This document shows positions 40,922 to 41,462 of a stretch of DNA of 41,462 nucleotides, piece after piece (the stretch's first letter is position 1; each line of letters opens with the position of its first letter). Origin of the DNA: an uncultured Porphyromonadaceae bacterium (GTDB lineage: Bacteria; Bacteroidota; Bacteroidia; Bacteroidales; Muribaculaceae). The stretch covers positions 1 through 41,462 of the forward strand of contig URTA01000016.1 of the NCBI GenBank assembly GCA_900550645.1, read 5' to 3'. A program made the position numbers and the translations under genes. The notes beneath the pieces are model-generated. The model was not told the origin of the DNA. It made no database searches and was given only the letters and a program-made list of their open reading frames with translations.

Positions 40922-41281
40922 TTACTGCGCAGCCTCCTTGTTGCGGTCCTTGATTGACTGAGGCACAACCGCGTTGAACTCCTTGAGCGACTGGTTGATG
41001 GCATTCATGATATTGGCGTTGATGCCACGGAACAGCTCCTTGGTGAACTGTTTTTTTGCAGCGTTGTAAGCCTTGCGGTCATCGAAATCCTTGACACGCT
41101 TGCCAAAGGTGGCGTTGGCCTGCGCCAAAGCATTGTTGACAGCACCGAGCACTGTGCGCACGCACCGCTCGGAAACCTCGCGGTCAATGCCCTCGTTGCA
41201 ATAATAGTTTATCATGATTTCCTCTGCGACAGCTGCGCCGAGCGATGCCGCGAACTTCTTGAACAGTCTCTTGTTTGCCAT
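40922..41281 (-). CDS. Conserved-looking small helical protein of unknown function
   Basis: 119-aa protein starting at ATG 41281 (MANKRLFKKFAASLGAAVAEE); a frame from 41356 only adds promoter sequence. It is predicted all-helical, with a basic N-terminus and no signal peptide or membrane segment. It has stretches such as VLGAVNNALAQANATFGKRVKDF and ELFRGINANIMNAINQSL. I do not recognise a family. Monocistronic with its own promoter. Confidence 0.7.
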   Translation of the reverse strand: MANKRLFKKFAASLGAAVAEEIMINYYCNEGIDREVSERCVRTVLGAVNNALAQANATFGKRVKDFDDRKAYNAAKKQFTKELFRGINANIMNAINQSLKEFNAVVPQSIKDRNKEAAQ

Positions 41282-41353
41282 ATCTTCTGATATTATGAGG
41301 TTTGACGTTATGATGCGGCGAGGCATACAGCCGCTCCGCCGCGATGTCACCAA

Positions 41354-41385
41354 CAAAGTTAATGCAAATATCCGGATTATGCAAC
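41354..41385 (-). promoter_or_regulatory. Promoter of the unknown small helical protein
   Basis: Minus strand GTTG (41382-41385), 20 bases, TAACTTTG (41354-41361). The -7 element is exact; the -33 element matches three of four bases. Leader about 65 bases. Nothing else is seen in 41386-41462. Confidence 0.6.
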
Positions 41386-41462
41386 ACCCCCAATCATCTA
41401 CAAAAACTATTACTGTCCGCTAAACCACAAAGAGGCATACCCAACTTCTTGAAAAGCAGAAG

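Overview
The window is a piece of a Bacteroidales chromosome. Gene content and a fairly GC-rich base composition suggest a Muribaculaceae-like gut organism, but that family assignment is inference. Direct support for Bacteroidota comes from promoters of the TTTG-N19/20-TAnnTTTG type, a type IX secretion gene (porQ), type V (FimB/Mfa-like) fimbrial genes, and DUF4493/PCMD lipoproteins. I see no rRNA, tRNA, CRISPR array or insertion sequence.

Layout. (1) 253-10429, minus strand: a tightly coupled eight-gene operon. Three secreted lipoproteins with DUF4493 and/or PCMD domains are followed by two paralogous outer-membrane barrel proteins, a third PCMD lipoprotein, then dgkA and a PAP2 phosphatase. 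(2) 10645-13755, minus: porQ-cmk-ispH-tadA. (3) 13967-20856: housekeeping genes (TonB-C protein, small winged-helix protein, rsgA, rpsA, a DUF4954 beta-helix protein, hflX). (4) 21026-28355, plus: a fimbrial locus with a membrane-bound AraC-type regulator, OmpA-like protein, FimB/Mfa2-like subunit, a decayed fimbrillin, a fimbrillin fused to GLUG repeats and another fimbrillin. (5) 28555-32763, plus: a RiPP locus. (6) 32937-41281: aminotransferase, typA-fic, radC, a glycosyltransferase, efp, rpmH, an oxidoreductase remnant, an omega-amidase and an unknown small protein.

The RiPP locus is the most exciting part. A 104-residue precursor carries a twin-arginine (Tat) signal followed by a core with a cysteine at every fourth position. 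It is followed by a radical SAM/SPASM enzyme, a SPASM-only protein lacking the radical SAM cysteines, a 91-residue partner, and a complete tatA-tatC pair in the same gene run. The simplest reading is that the peptide is modified in the cytoplasm and then exported in modified form by a co-encoded Tat translocon, the Tat signal doubling as the RiPP leader. A strong promoter followed by a long structured leader (with a small Cys-containing ORF) precedes the precursor.

The DUF4493/PCMD operon is the second candidate for an uncharacterised surface system. Six genes are linked by overlapping or near-abutting starts and stops, and both the PCMD proteins and the barrels look like internal duplications. 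The fimbrial locus next to the RiPP locus shows gene decay in one fimbrillin, consistent with turnover of surface structures in this region.
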